A stretch of 46,523 nt of DNA from Rhodobacterales bacterium (GTDB taxonomy: Bacteria > Pseudomonadota > Alphaproteobacteria > Rhodobacterales > Rhodobacteraceae), in the NCBI GenBank assembly GCA_021155205.1, contig JAJNPS010000051.1, positions 1-46,523 on the forward strand, read 5' to 3'. The translations under genes were made by a program, and so were the position numbers. This document shows positions 38,964-46,523 of this stretch, piece by piece; positions within the stretch are counted from its first letter, which is position 1; each line of letters starts with the position of its first letter. The notes below the pieces were generated by a model. It did no database searches and had not been told where the DNA came from. It saw only the letters and a list, made by a program, of their open reading frames with translations.

Positions 38964-39941
38964 CTAAACCGTCAGGACGATCTTCCCCACGTGCTCGCCC
39001 GACTCCATCATGGCGTGGGCCTGCGCCGCCTCGCGCAACGGAAAGGTGGCGTACACCACCGGCTTGAGCCGTCCGGACTCGAACAGCGGCCAGACGTTCT
39101 GGCGCAGCGCGGCAGCGACTTCGCCCTTGAACTGGGCCGAGCGCGGGCGCAGGGTGGAACCGGTGATGGTCAGGCGCCGGCTGAGCACCCGGGCAAAGTC
39201 GATTTCGCCCTTCGCGCCGCCCAGCAGCGCGATCAGCACGATGCGGCCGTCTTCGGCCAGGCAATGGACATCGCGGGCGACGTAGTCGCCGGCCACCATG
39301 TCCAGGATCACGTCCACGCCCCGGCCATCGGTCAGGCGCTTGATCTCCTGCACGAAATCCTGGGTACGGTAGTTGATACCGGCGGTGGCGCCGAGTTTCT
39401 CGACGGCGGCGACGCGCTCGTCGCTGCCCACCGTGGCGTACACCCGGTGTCCCAGCGCCTTGGCCAGCTGGACGGCCGTGGTGCCGATGCCGCTGGCGCC
39501 GCCGTGCACGAGCAGCGCTTCCTGGCCCGACAACTTGCCGCGCATGAAAACGTTGCTCCATACGGTGAAGTAGGTCTCGGGCAGGCCGGCGGCCTCGACC
39601 ATGCTCAGCCCCTTCGGCACCGGCAGGCACTGGGTGGCCGGCACGGTGCAGTATTCGGCATAGCCGCCGCCGTTGACCAGTGCGCACACCGCATCGCCCA
39701 CGGCGAGGCCGGTGGCGCCCTCGCCCAGCGCGGCCACGGTGCCGGCCACTTCCAGCCCGGGCAGGTCGGAGGCGCCCGGGGGCGGCGGGTAGGTGCCGCG
39801 GCGCTGGGCCACGTCCGGCCGGTTGACGCCAGCGGCGGCGACCTGGATCAGGACTTCGCCCACGCCGGGCACCGGCGTCGGACGCTCGGCGGCCTGCAGG
39901 ACTTCGGGCCCGCCGGGGCGGGAGATTTCGATGGCGATCAT
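38964..39941 (-). CDS. NAD(P)H:quinone oxidoreductase, zeta-crystallin type
   Basis: A 325-aa medium-chain reductase, starting MIAIEISRPGGPEVLQAAER. AAGVNRPDVAQRRGTYPPPP and the cofactor motif LVHGGASGIGTTAVQLAKAL are typical of Qor-like (PIG3/zeta-crystallin) enzymes that lack the zinc Cys of alcohol dehydrogenases. It reduces quinones or related enones with NADPH. A start 13 codons upstream is possible. A 229-bp gap to the terminator by tpiA holds GC-rich repeats only. Confidence 0.9.
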   Translation of the reverse strand: MIAIEISRPGGPEVLQAAERPTPVPGVGEVLIQVAAAGVNRPDVAQRRGTYPPPPGASDLPGLEVAGTVAALGEGATGLAVGDAVCALVNGGGYAEYCTVPATQCLPVPKGLSMVEAAGLPETYFTVWSNVFMRGKLSGQEALLVHGGASGIGTTAVQLAKALGHRVYATVGSDERVAAVEKLGATAGINYRTQDFVQEIKRLTDGRGVDVILDMVAGDYVARDVHCLAEDGRIVLIALLGGAKGEIDFARVLSRRLTITGSTLRPRSAQFKGEVAAALRQNVWPLFESGRLKPVVYATFPLREAAQAHAMMESGEHVGKIVLTV

Positions 39942-40178
39942 GACGCGGCTTCCCGTTTTTCTGGTCGTGGAGGCGGTCATCATATACGGCTCCGCCCCCC
40001 TCCCACCCGAGCCTTGATGACAGGAAGGGGGCATGCGCCCTGCCTGTCGCAGCCATAGCCAAATCGAATACCAGTGACGCGTAAATTCATTCTCTTTTCG
40101 AGGGCGGATTGCCTAGACTTGCATCGGTCAGCATTCCGCCCGCATCCCGTCCGGGCGCACCCCCACTAGAGAGTAGAC

Positions 40179-40595
40179 ATGAGCACACAAGCCAAAGTCG
40201 TCGAAGGCAAGGCCACCCCCCGCGGCAAGTACCCCCACATCAAGCGCGCCGGCGACTTCCTGTTCGTCTCGGGCACCAGCTCGCGCCGTTCCGACAACTC
40301 CCTGGCCGGCGTGGAAGTGGACGCCATGGGCACCACCAAGTTCGACATCCGCGCCCAGACCCGCGCGGTGCTCGAGAACATCCGCGACATCCTGGGCACC
40401 GCCGGCGCCTCGTTGTCCGACGTGGTCGAGATCGGCACCTTCCTGGTCGACATGAGCGATTTCGGTGGCTACAACGAGGTCTACGGAGAATTCTTCGACT
40501 ACGACGGCCCGGCCCGCACCACGGTAGCCGTGCACCAGTTGCCCCACCCGCACCTGCGCATCGAGATCAAGGCGGTCGCCTACAAGCCCCTCTGA
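40179..40595 (+). CDS. RidA-family deaminase, probably 2-aminomuconate deaminase
   Basis: A 138-aa protein, starting MSTQAKVVEGKATPRGKYPH. GDFLFVSGTSSRRSDNSLAG, TRAVLENIRDILGTAGASL and PHPHLRIEIKAVA match the RidA/YjgF fold. The next gene is an ACMSD-like decarboxylase, and this gene pair is known from 2-aminomuconate pathways (kynurenine and nitrobenzoate breakdown), so a 2-aminomuconate deaminase role is likely. A ribosome site (AGAGAG) lies upstream. Confidence 0.85.
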   Translation: MSTQAKVVEGKATPRGKYPHIKRAGDFLFVSGTSSRRSDNSLAGVEVDAMGTTKFDIRAQTRAVLENIRDILGTAGASLSDVVEIGTFLVDMSDFGGYNEVYGEFFDYDGPARTTVAVHQLPHPHLRIEIKAVAYKPL

Positions 40596-40629
40596 TCCCG
40601 CGACGACAACACCAGACATCAAGCCCATC

Positions 40630-41637
40630 ATGAAAATCGACATGCACGCCCACCACTTCCCGCGCATCACGCGGGAAGAAGCCGCCGCCCTGAGCGTCGA
40701 GCGCGCGCCCTGGCTCCAGGTCGCGCCGGACGGCAAGACCGGCGACATCATGCGCGCCGACAAGCCTTTCCGCCCCGTCTACGACGCGCTATGGGATCCG
40801 CAGGCGCGCCTGGCCGAGATGGATGCCCAAGGCGTGGACATCCAGATCACCTGCGCCACGCCCATCATGTTCGGCTACGAATTCTCGTCCGAGAAGGTCC
40901 TGCCCTGGGCCCAGCGCATGAACGACCTGGCGCTGGAGTTCTGTGCCGCCGCGCCCAAGCGCCTGGTGGCGCTGGCGCAGGTGCCGTTGCAGGACATCGA
41001 CGCCGCCTGCCGCGAAGCCTCTCGTGCCAAGGCCACGGGCCACCACGGCGTGCAGATCGGCAACCACCTGGGCGACCGCGACCTCGACGACGAGGGCCTG
41101 GTCACCTTCCTGCAGCACTGCGCCACTGAAGGCATCCCGCTGCTGGTCCACCCGTGGGACATGATGGGCGGCAACCGCATGAAGCAATGGATGCTGCCCT
41201 GGCTGGTGGCCATGCCCGCCGAAACGCAGCTCGGCATCCTGTCGCTGATCCTGTCGGGCGCCTTCGAGCGCATCCCCGAATCGCTGAAGATCTGCTTCGC
41301 CCATGGCGGCGGCTCGTTCGCCTTCATGCTGGGCCGCGTGGACAACGCCTGGAAGCATCGCGACATCATCCGCAAGGACTGCCCGCGCCTGCCCTCGGAA
41401 TACGTCAAGCGCTTCTACGTCGATTCGGCCGTGTTCGATCCGGGCGCGCTGCGCCTGCTGGCCGACGTGATGGGCACCGACCGCATCATGCTGGGTTCGG
41501 ACTACCCCTTCCCGCTGGGCGAGCAGTCCATCGGCAAGCTGGTGGCCGAGCAACCCGGCTTCAGCGACGCCGACAAACAAGCCATCTACGCCGGCAACGC
41601 GGTCGAATTCTTCGGCCTGCAAGCCCTGGTACGCTGA
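40630..41637 (+). CDS. ACMSD-like metal-dependent decarboxylase
   Basis: A 335-aa amidohydrolase, starting MKIDMHAHHFPRITREEAAA. Zinc ligands: HAHH near the start, LLVHPWDMMGG (about residue 174), FAHGGGSFAF (about residue 225) and GSDYPFPLGE (about residue 290). These match 2-amino-3-carboxymuconate-6-semialdehyde decarboxylase. It acts on ring-cleavage products of the kynurenine or nitrobenzoate path. It is 34 bp from the RidA-type gene and 22 bp before the Bug gene, a likely catabolic operon. Confidence 0.87.
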   Translation: MKIDMHAHHFPRITREEAAALSVERAPWLQVAPDGKTGDIMRADKPFRPVYDALWDPQARLAEMDAQGVDIQITCATPIMFGYEFSSEKVLPWAQRMNDLALEFCAAAPKRLVALAQVPLQDIDAACREASRAKATGHHGVQIGNHLGDRDLDDEGLVTFLQHCATEGIPLLVHPWDMMGGNRMKQWMLPWLVAMPAETQLGILSLILSGAFERIPESLKICFAHGGGSFAFMLGRVDNAWKHRDIIRKDCPRLPSEYVKRFYVDSAVFDPGALRLLADVMGTDRIMLGSDYPFPLGEQSIGKLVAEQPGFSDADKQAIYAGNAVEFFGLQALVR

Positions 41638-41659
41638 CCTCCTCCCACCCCACAAGGAA

Positions 41660-42646
41660 ATGCCCATGACCTTCGCACCCAAGTTGCGGCACCTGCCGGC
41701 CGCCATGGCGCTCGGCCTGACCCTGGCCGGCCCGGCCGCGCACGCCGAGTACCCCGACCGCCCCATCCGCCTCGTCGTGCCCGCGCCCCCGGGCGACGGT
41801 TCCGACCAACTGGCCCGCAACGTGGGCAAGGCCATGGGCGACGCCCTGGGCCAAAGCCTGGTCGTCGAGAACAAGCCCGGCGCCGGCGGCAGCATCGCCT
41901 CGGACATCGTCGCCAAGGCCTCGCCGGACGGCTACACCGTGCTGCTGGGCAACGCCAGCTCGCACGCCGTCACCCCCGGCCTCTACAGCAAGCTGCCCTA
42001 CAACTCGGCCAAGGACTTCGCCGCCGTGACGCTGCTGGCCAGCGCCCCCAACGTGCTGGTCATCAACCCCTCTCTGCCGGCCAAGAACATCGCTGAATTC
42101 ATCGCGTACGCGCGCGCCAATCCCGGCAAGCTGAACGTCGGCTCGGGCGGCAACGGCAGCCTGTCGCACCTGTCGGCCATCCTGTTCAACTCGATGGCAG
42201 GCACCGACATCCCGCACGTACCCTACAAGGGTGCCGCGCCGGCCGTGACCGCCGTCATGGGTGGCGAGATCTCGGCGCTGATGATCAACATCCCCACGGT
42301 GGCTCAGCAGATCCAGGCCGGCAAGCTCCGTGCGCTGGCCGTCAGCAGCCTGGAACGCTCGCCCGTGCTGCCCGACGTACCGACGCTGAACGAGTCGGGC
42401 CTGAAGGGCTACAACACCGAGGCCTGGTTCGGCCTGTTCGTTCCCGCGCAGACGCCCGCCCCGGTCATCGCCAGGCTCCAGGCCGCCGCGGCCACGGCGC
42501 TCAAGAACGAAGCAGTGTTGACCAACATCAGGAACATGGGCGCGGTGCCCAAGAACCTGAATGGCACGGCCTTCGCCGACTTCGTCAAGACCGAAGCGGC
42601 AAAGTACAGCGCCATCATCAAGCAAGCCGACGTCCGCATCGACTAA
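41660..42646 (+). CDS. Bug-type tripartite tricarboxylate receptor
   Basis: A 328-aa protein, starting MTFAPKLRHLPAAMALGLTL. It has a signal peptide ending at AAHA, then EYPDRPIRLVVPAPPGDGSD (the typical Bug start), DYPNKPI-like pattern and LARNVGKAMGDALGQSLVVE. Bug proteins are very abundant in Bordetella and deliver small carboxylates to the membrane. Its place in the RidA-ACMSD operon suggests an aromatic or carboxylate substrate from that path. Confidence 0.92.
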   Translation: MPMTFAPKLRHLPAAMALGLTLAGPAAHAEYPDRPIRLVVPAPPGDGSDQLARNVGKAMGDALGQSLVVENKPGAGGSIASDIVAKASPDGYTVLLGNASSHAVTPGLYSKLPYNSAKDFAAVTLLASAPNVLVINPSLPAKNIAEFIAYARANPGKLNVGSGGNGSLSHLSAILFNSMAGTDIPHVPYKGAAPAVTAVMGGEISALMINIPTVAQQIQAGKLRALAVSSLERSPVLPDVPTLNESGLKGYNTEAWFGLFVPAQTPAPVIARLQAAAATALKNEAVLTNIRNMGAVPKNLNGTAFADFVKTEAAKYSAIIKQADVRID

Positions 42647-42655
42647 GGCGAGTCC

Positions 42656-42681
42656 CGCGCACCGGTCAGAACCGGTGCGCG
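42656..42681. terminator. Terminator-like hairpin after Bug gene
   Basis: CGCGCACCGGT and ACCGGTGCGCG pair in an 11-bp stem with a CAGA loop, ten bases after the stop. No T run follows, so termination strength is uncertain. Confidence 0.5.
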
Positions 42682-42936
42682 ATCTGCCCCCTCCCCCTCA
42701 TGTGACCGCGAGTCGCGCCGGCCTTGTCGTTGATGGCAGTGCTGGCGCAGGCATGGGTCGACTACAAGGCGGGCGGCGCCGGCCGGTTTCCGGCGTACAT
42801 GAGGATACAGATGGACTAAGCTAGAGCCTTTGCACCCGCACTGGCTGCGGCCTTCTGCCGGCATGACACCACAAGCAACGCACCCGTTCCTTTCTCCCTC
42901 CCAATTCTCGCGGGCATGCGCCCCGCGCCGCCCCTC

Positions 42937-43383
42937 ATGACCAGGCTTGGCATCCACCTCGCCGTCGGTTCATGGGACACCCTCAGGCACGACGCGTCGT
43001 CCATACGCCAGGCCGTCTTCGTCCACGAACAGTCGGTCCCGCTGGAACTCGAATACGACGATGCCGACGCGGTCTCGCTGCACGCGGTCGCCTACGACAC
43101 CGACGGCACGCCCCTGGGTACCGGCCGGCTCCTGCCGGACGGGCACATCGGCCGCATGGCGGTCCACCGCCATGGGCGCGGGCGGGGCGTGGGCGGCGCC
43201 ATCCTGGACGCCTTGATCGACGAAGCCCGCCGGCGCGGGCACGACCGGCTGCTGCTGCACGCGCAGACGCGCGCTCGGGCGTTCTACGAAACGCGGGGCT
43301 TCGAGGCCGAAGGAGACGAATTCATGGAGGCCGGCATCCCGCATGTGCTGATGAGCCGCCGCCTGAAGAACGCCGCTTCATGA
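42937..43383 (+). CDS. GNAT-family N-acetyltransferase
   Basis: A 148-aa protein, starting MTRLGIHLAVGSWDTLRHDA. IRQAVFVHEQSVPLELEYDD opens the fold and RMAVHRHGRGRGVGGAILDA is the acetyl-CoA-binding motif (R/Q-x-x-G-x-G/A). RARAFYETRGFEAEGDEFME follows. The substrate is unknown. An ATG seven codons upstream (42916) is possible. The stop overlaps the MFS start by 4 nt. Confidence 0.87.
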   Translation: MTRLGIHLAVGSWDTLRHDASSIRQAVFVHEQSVPLELEYDDADAVSLHAVAYDTDGTPLGTGRLLPDGHIGRMAVHRHGRGRGVGGAILDALIDEARRRGHDRLLLHAQTRARAFYETRGFEAEGDEFMEAGIPHVLMSRRLKNAAS

Positions 43384-44582
43384 CCCCCGAAACCCGCCCG
43401 GGCCTTGCCCGCGCCGTCACGCCCGCCATGGCCCTGCTGGGCATCCTGCTGGTGGCGGCGACGCTGCGCGCGCCGTTGACCGGCGTCGGCCCCCTGCTCG
43501 GCCATATCCGCGCCTCCACGGGGCTGGACGCGGGCAGCGCCGGGCTGCTCAACACGCTGCCGCTGCTCGCGTTCGGCCTGTTCTCGGTGCTGGCGCCCGC
43601 CCTGGGCCGGCAACTGGGGCTGGAACGCGCGTTGTTCGCCGCCATGGTCGCGCTTTGCGTCGGCATCGCGGTTCGGTCGATGCCCGGCATCGCCCCTTTG
43701 TTCATCGGCACGGCGATCGGCGGCGTCGCCATCGCCGTCGGCAATGTGATGCTGCCGGCACTGGTCAAGCGGGAATTCCCGCAGCGCATCGGCCCGCTCA
43801 CCGGACTGTATTCAGTCGTGATGACGCTCGTGTCCGGCACGGCGGCGGGCGTGGCGGTGCCACTGGCCGACAACCTGCCCGGCGGCTGGCGCAGCTCGCT
43901 TGCCTGCGTGCTGGTCATCACGGTCCCCGCGGCCCTGGTCTGGCTGGCACGTTCGCGCAACCAGGCCGAGGCGCCCGTATCCACCCGCGCCCACGCCACG
44001 AAAACCGCGAATGTCTGGCGCTCGTGGCTGGCCTGGCAGGTCACGCTCTTCACCGGCATCCAGGCTTTCAATTTCTACATACTCGTGGCCTGGCTGCCCT
44101 CCATGCTGCACGAGACCGGCATGAGTCCGAGCGAGGCCGGCTGGATGGTGTCGCTGATGCAATTGGCGGCGCTGCTCGGCAACATCGCGACATCCTGGGT
44201 GTCGGGCCGCGTGCGCGACCAGAAGCTCCTCGGGCTGGCTATCTCGATGCTGTGCGTGGCGGGCTTCGCCGGCATGGCGCTGGTTCCGGCCTGGACCATC
44301 GTCTGGATCTGCGTGGCCGGCGCGGGACTGGGCAGCAGCCTGATGCTGTCGCTGGCCTATATCAGCCTGCGCGCCGCCACCACGCAGCAGGCCGCGTCGC
44401 TGTCGGGCATGGCGCAGAGCCTGGGCTACCTGATCGGCGCGGCCGGTCCGGTGGTCTGCGGCGTCCTGCGCGACTGGACCGACAGTTGGCTGCCGGCGCT
44501 GGGCCTCATGGTGGCGATGGCTGGCGCGCAGGCATGGGTCGCCTACGGCGCGGGCCGCTCGCGCACCGTGGGAGAGCATTAA
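43380..44582 (+). CDS. CynX/NimT-type MFS transporter
   Basis: A 400-aa integral membrane protein with 12 predicted segments, starting MTPETRPGLARAVTPAMALL. LLGILLVAATLRAPLTGVGP and then ALGRQLGLERALFAAMVALC match the CynX-type MFS group. The LAWQVTLFTGIQAFNFYILV repeat marks the second half. It probably moves cyanate-like or other small anions or drugs; the substrate is not known. It is translationally coupled to the GNAT gene. Confidence 0.87.
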   Translation: MTPETRPGLARAVTPAMALLGILLVAATLRAPLTGVGPLLGHIRASTGLDAGSAGLLNTLPLLAFGLFSVLAPALGRQLGLERALFAAMVALCVGIAVRSMPGIAPLFIGTAIGGVAIAVGNVMLPALVKREFPQRIGPLTGLYSVVMTLVSGTAAGVAVPLADNLPGGWRSSLACVLVITVPAALVWLARSRNQAEAPVSTRAHATKTANVWRSWLAWQVTLFTGIQAFNFYILVAWLPSMLHETGMSPSEAGWMVSLMQLAALLGNIATSWVSGRVRDQKLLGLAISMLCVAGFAGMALVPAWTIVWICVAGAGLGSSLMLSLAYISLRAATTQQAASLSGMAQSLGYLIGAAGPVVCGVLRDWTDSWLPALGLMVAMAGAQAWVAYGAGRSRTVGEH

Positions 44583-44598
44583 GATCCGCGCGCGGATC
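44583..44598. terminator. Palindrome between convergent genes
   Basis: GATCCGCGCGCGGATC is a perfect 16-bp palindrome in the 22-bp gap between the convergent MFS and response regulator genes. It may act as a two-way terminator, but no T run follows. Confidence 0.4.
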
Positions 44599-44604
44599 CT
44601 ATTC

Positions 44605-44985
44605 CTAATGCAGCCGGCGGGCCGCGGCGATCAGCGACAACAGCCTATCGATGTCCACCGGCTTGGTCATGTAGTCGTCGAAGCCATGCGCGATGGCCTC
44701 TTCCTGGCCAAAGGCCGCGCTGCGGCCGGTCACCGCGATCAGCGTGACGGGCCTCAGGTGCGAGATGTCGCGGATCATGGTGGCGACCTCCAATCCGTTC
44801 GGCGGCGGCATATCGATGTCCAGGACCATGACGTCCGGCCGCCACGCCAGCGCCACTTCCATCGCCGCCGAACCGCCGTCGACGTACCTGACCTCGTGAA
44901 ACCGGCCGCAGGCTTCGGCCAGCGCTTCGGCGGCGCTGACGTAGTTGTCCACGACCAGCACCCGGCAAGACGTAATCTGTCCCAC
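44605..44985 (-). CDS. Single-domain response regulator
   Basis: A 126-aa CheY-like receiver with a GTG start and AGGAGG five bases before it. Features: VLVVDNYVSAAEALAEACGR (acidic pocket, one Asp), VLDIDMPPPNGLEV with the phosphorylated Asp, AVTGRS and MTKPVDIDRLL with the Lys. There is no output domain, so it probably acts by protein contact. The partner kinase is not in the window. Confidence 0.85.
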   Translation of the reverse strand: MGQITSCRVLVVDNYVSAAEALAEACGRFHEVRYVDGGSAAMEVALAWRPDVMVLDIDMPPPNGLEVATMIRDISHLRPVTLIAVTGRSAAFGQEEAIAHGFDDYMTKPVDIDRLLSLIAAARRLH

Positions 44986-45029
44986 TCCGTCCTCCTGACG
45001 TACGTGCGGACGGGCGCGCCGCAGGCTTT

Positions 45030-45389
45030 CTACCAGGCAGCGCTGCCAGCCGGTGGATACTCGCTGGGCTCCTCGTTGTCCAGCAGCAGGCACGGCAAAT
45101 CGGCCGCGCCCTCCTGGACCGGCGCGGCCGGGGCCGTCCCAAAGAATCGGTGCAGCGACGCATAGGCCAGTTTGGCCGCCACGTCTTGCAGGAGCTTTTC
45201 CGAGGTCAGGAACCCCTCGCCCTGCAGATCTTCCATCTTCAGCCGGTAGCCGAGAACACCGTCCCCCTCGGACACCGCGCCCAGACACACCGCCTTGCCG
45301 GCGCGGTCCCGCGCATACAGCCCGCTTCCCGCTACATACAGCCGATAGGCATGATGCGGGGCCGATCCGTCGTGAGGAATGGCAGACAT
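45030..45389 (-). CDS. Hypothetical protein
   Basis: A 119-aa protein, starting MSAIPHDGSAPHHAYRLYVA. The core is YVAGSGLYARDRAGKAVCLG, then GYRLKMEDLQGEGFLTSEKL. The C-terminal 30 residues are Ala/Pro-rich. It is upstream of the response regulator and on the same strand, 44 bp apart. No family recognised. It may be part of one operon with the regulator. Confidence 0.6.
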   Translation of the reverse strand: MSAIPHDGSAPHHAYRLYVAGSGLYARDRAGKAVCLGAVSEGDGVLGYRLKMEDLQGEGFLTSEKLLQDVAAKLAYASLHRFFGTAPAAPVQEGAADLPCLLLDNEEPSEYPPAGSAAW

Positions 45390-45554
45390 GTGGCATCTCC
45401 TGTCCGGGTGGGTGGCTCAGCAAGTCGCATACCCGGCGCAAGCCGCGCCATGGCCGCGGGCCCGACGCTAGCCAGTCCCGCCGAAAGCGTCTATAACGCA
45501 AGGAGCATAGCGCATCGTGTCCAGGCGGTCCGCGGAACCGCAACCTATCCAATC

Positions 45555-45755
45555 ATGAAAAACATTCTTCAATACATGCGCCAGCTCAGGCAGCGCCGCC
45601 TGGCCGTGTTCGAGCTGCCCCTGAGCGACGCGGCGGACAGCGATCCCTACGACGGCGAACTGCGCCAGTTGCCGTTGAACTACCACGCCACCGAGGTGGA
45701 TGCCCGCGCGCTGCGGCGCCGGCTGTCGGAACTCGAGTACGACGACGAGCTCTAG
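45555..45755 (+). CDS. Small hypothetical protein
   Basis: A 66-aa protein, starting MKNILQYMRQLRQRRLAVFE. The N-terminus is basic, then acidic (ADSDPYDGELRQLPLNYHAT) with a C-terminal RLSELEYDDEL. It lies between divergent genes. The start has a weak ribosome site. No family recognised. Confidence 0.55.
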   Translation: MKNILQYMRQLRQRRLAVFELPLSDAADSDPYDGELRQLPLNYHATEVDARALRRRLSELEYDDEL

Positions 45756-45859
45756 AAAGCGACGGCACGCCGTGCCGCGCGCCTGCGCGTTTGCATACAA
45801 TCGACGTATTCCCCGCGACACGGACCACGCCCCAGGGGCCTCCAACGGAACAGAACATC

Positions 45860-46144
45860 ATGAACAAGAATCCCGCCGCCCTGCTCTGCGTGCTGGCGCT
45901 GACCGCGTGCGCCTCCGGCCCCACCTCCTGGTACAGGGAGACCTCGTCTGCCGACCAGGCCGAGCGCGACCGCATCCAGTGCGAGCGCCAGGCGCGCATC
46001 AATTCGCCGGGCACCAGCACGCCTTCGTATCGCGGCATCAACGCGGGCGGGGGTTCCGGTGTGGGCGATGGCCTGGCCAACGCCGAGCGCCAGTCGGGCC
46101 TGGCCAACGACTGCATGCGCGGCAAGGGTTACACGCTGCGCTGA
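45860..46144 (+). CDS. Small lipoprotein
   Basis: A 94-aa protein, starting MNKNPAALLCVLALTACASG. The lipobox is LTAC at about residues 14-17, so the mature protein is lipid-anchored, probably to the outer membrane. The mature part has SADQAERDRIQCERQARINS and a Gly-rich stretch, then ANDCMRGKGYTLR, with two Cys. Similar small lipoproteins are common in Bordetella-like genomes. A TACAAT box lies about 60 bp upstream. Confidence 0.75.
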   Translation: MNKNPAALLCVLALTACASGPTSWYRETSSADQAERDRIQCERQARINSPGTSTPSYRGINAGGGSGVGDGLANAERQSGLANDCMRGKGYTLR

Positions 46145-46240
46145 CAGCCTGCCGGAAGGCGTGTCCGGCTGCCTCGAAAATATGGCATGATGCGCGCACG
46201 CCCCGCCGGGGGTACTGGAATCCATGTCCGGAGGTACGCC

Positions 46241-46495
46241 ATGCTGTCTCTTCTCGGAACTCTTCTGGTGGGCCTCGTCGTCGGCCTGCTTGCGCGCGCC
46301 ATCAAGCCCGGCGACGACAGCATGGGATGGCTCATGACCATCGTGCTCGGCATCGCCGGCTCGCTCATCGCGGGGTATGCCGGCCGTGCCATGGGCTGGT
46401 ACCAGCCAGGCGAACCGGCCGGATGGATCGCCTCGGTGGTCGGCGCCGTCGTGCTGCTGCTGATCTACGGCATGATCAGGAAAAAGTCCGCCTGA
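46241..46495 (+). CDS. GlsB/YeaQ/YmgE-family membrane protein
   Basis: An 84-aa protein, starting MLSLLGTLLVGLVVGLLARA. It has two or three transmembrane segments and the pattern ARAIKPGDDSMGWLMTIVLGI, then GSLIAGYAGRAMGW, as in the transglycosylase-associated YeaQ/GlsB family. This group is linked to envelope stress. GGAGG lies eight bases before the ATG. Confidence 0.88.
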   Translation: MLSLLGTLLVGLVVGLLARAIKPGDDSMGWLMTIVLGIAGSLIAGYAGRAMGWYQPGEPAGWIASVVGAVVLLLIYGMIRKKSA

Positions 46496-46523
46496 GTTCC
46501 GCGCCGGCAACGCCGGCGCCCCC

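Noticed and set aside
38469..40058. 529-aa plus-strand ORF
   Set aside because: It is antisense to tpiA and the quinone oxidoreductase.
42733..42819. 28-aa ORF between Bug and GNAT genes
   Set aside because: Could be the remnant of a lost gene, but it is too short and has no recognisable family.
1..46523. CRISPR arrays and insertion sequences
   Set aside because: No regularly spaced repeat array and no transposase were seen; the only repeated blocks are the DGR repeats, operators and hairpins listed.

Overview
The window carries most of a temperate, long-tailed (siphovirus-type) prophage, about 1-37,350, joined to ordinary chromosome at 37,350-46,523. The host is a high-GC betaproteobacterium. 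The flanking tpiA-secG-tRNA-Leu order, a Bug-type solute-binding protein and general gene style point to Bordetella or a close Alcaligenaceae relative; this is inference, since no marker gene names the species.

Layout. (1) 1-20,708, minus strand: late operon. Read in transcription order it holds an antiterminator Q-like gene, a GrlR-family gene, a small ORF, HNH endonuclease, terminase small and large subunits, a 57-aa ORF, portal, ClpP-like prohead protease, HK97-type major capsid, a small ORF, a two-domain glycosyltransferase and a methyltransferase, then the head-tail joining genes, tail tube, gpG/gpG-T tail chaperones with a GGGAAAG slippery site, tape measure, minor tail proteins, an NlpC/P60-like protein, a J-like tail tip protein and the start of a tail fibre cut by the window edge. 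Intrinsic terminators lie within or just ahead of this operon, which fits Q-type antitermination. (2) 20,705-22,838, minus strand: early genes (replication-like, winged helix, CII-like). (3) 23,005-25,573: regulatory and lysogeny region with two small HTH proteins facing each other over three TTACCTNNAGGTAA-type operators, followed by a lipoprotein gene. Two more operators at 25,573-25,613 overlap a good sigma70-type promoter. (4) 25,644-36,259, plus strand: small genes, a ParB-like protein, SSB, then a complete diversity-generating retroelement (DGR), a MazG/DUF550-like protein, and excisionase. (5) 36,233-37,216, minus strand: tyrosine integrase beside tRNA-Leu(GAG), the likely attachment site. 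(6) Chromosome: secG, tpiA, quinone oxidoreductase, RidA/ACMSD/Bug cluster, GNAT, CynX-type MFS, response regulator and small envelope proteins.

The main discovery is the DGR at 30,893-34,027. Two consecutive target genes end in 105-bp variable regions (VR1 31,376-31,480; VR2 32,027-32,131) matching one template repeat (TR 32,782-32,886). VR1 differs from TR at 12 positions and VR2 at 11. All 23 differences fall on TR adenines; the 74 non-adenine positions are identical in all three copies. An Avd-like gene and a DGR-type reverse transcriptase (YVDD; IGNLSSQ) follow. Each VR, but not the TR, is followed about 38 bp later by the same 7-bp-stem hairpin inside a 31-bp repeat. It is not the BPP-1 Mtd-type arrangement: the targets are DUF1566/C-type-lectin-like proteins and sit on the opposite strand from, and far from, the tail genes.
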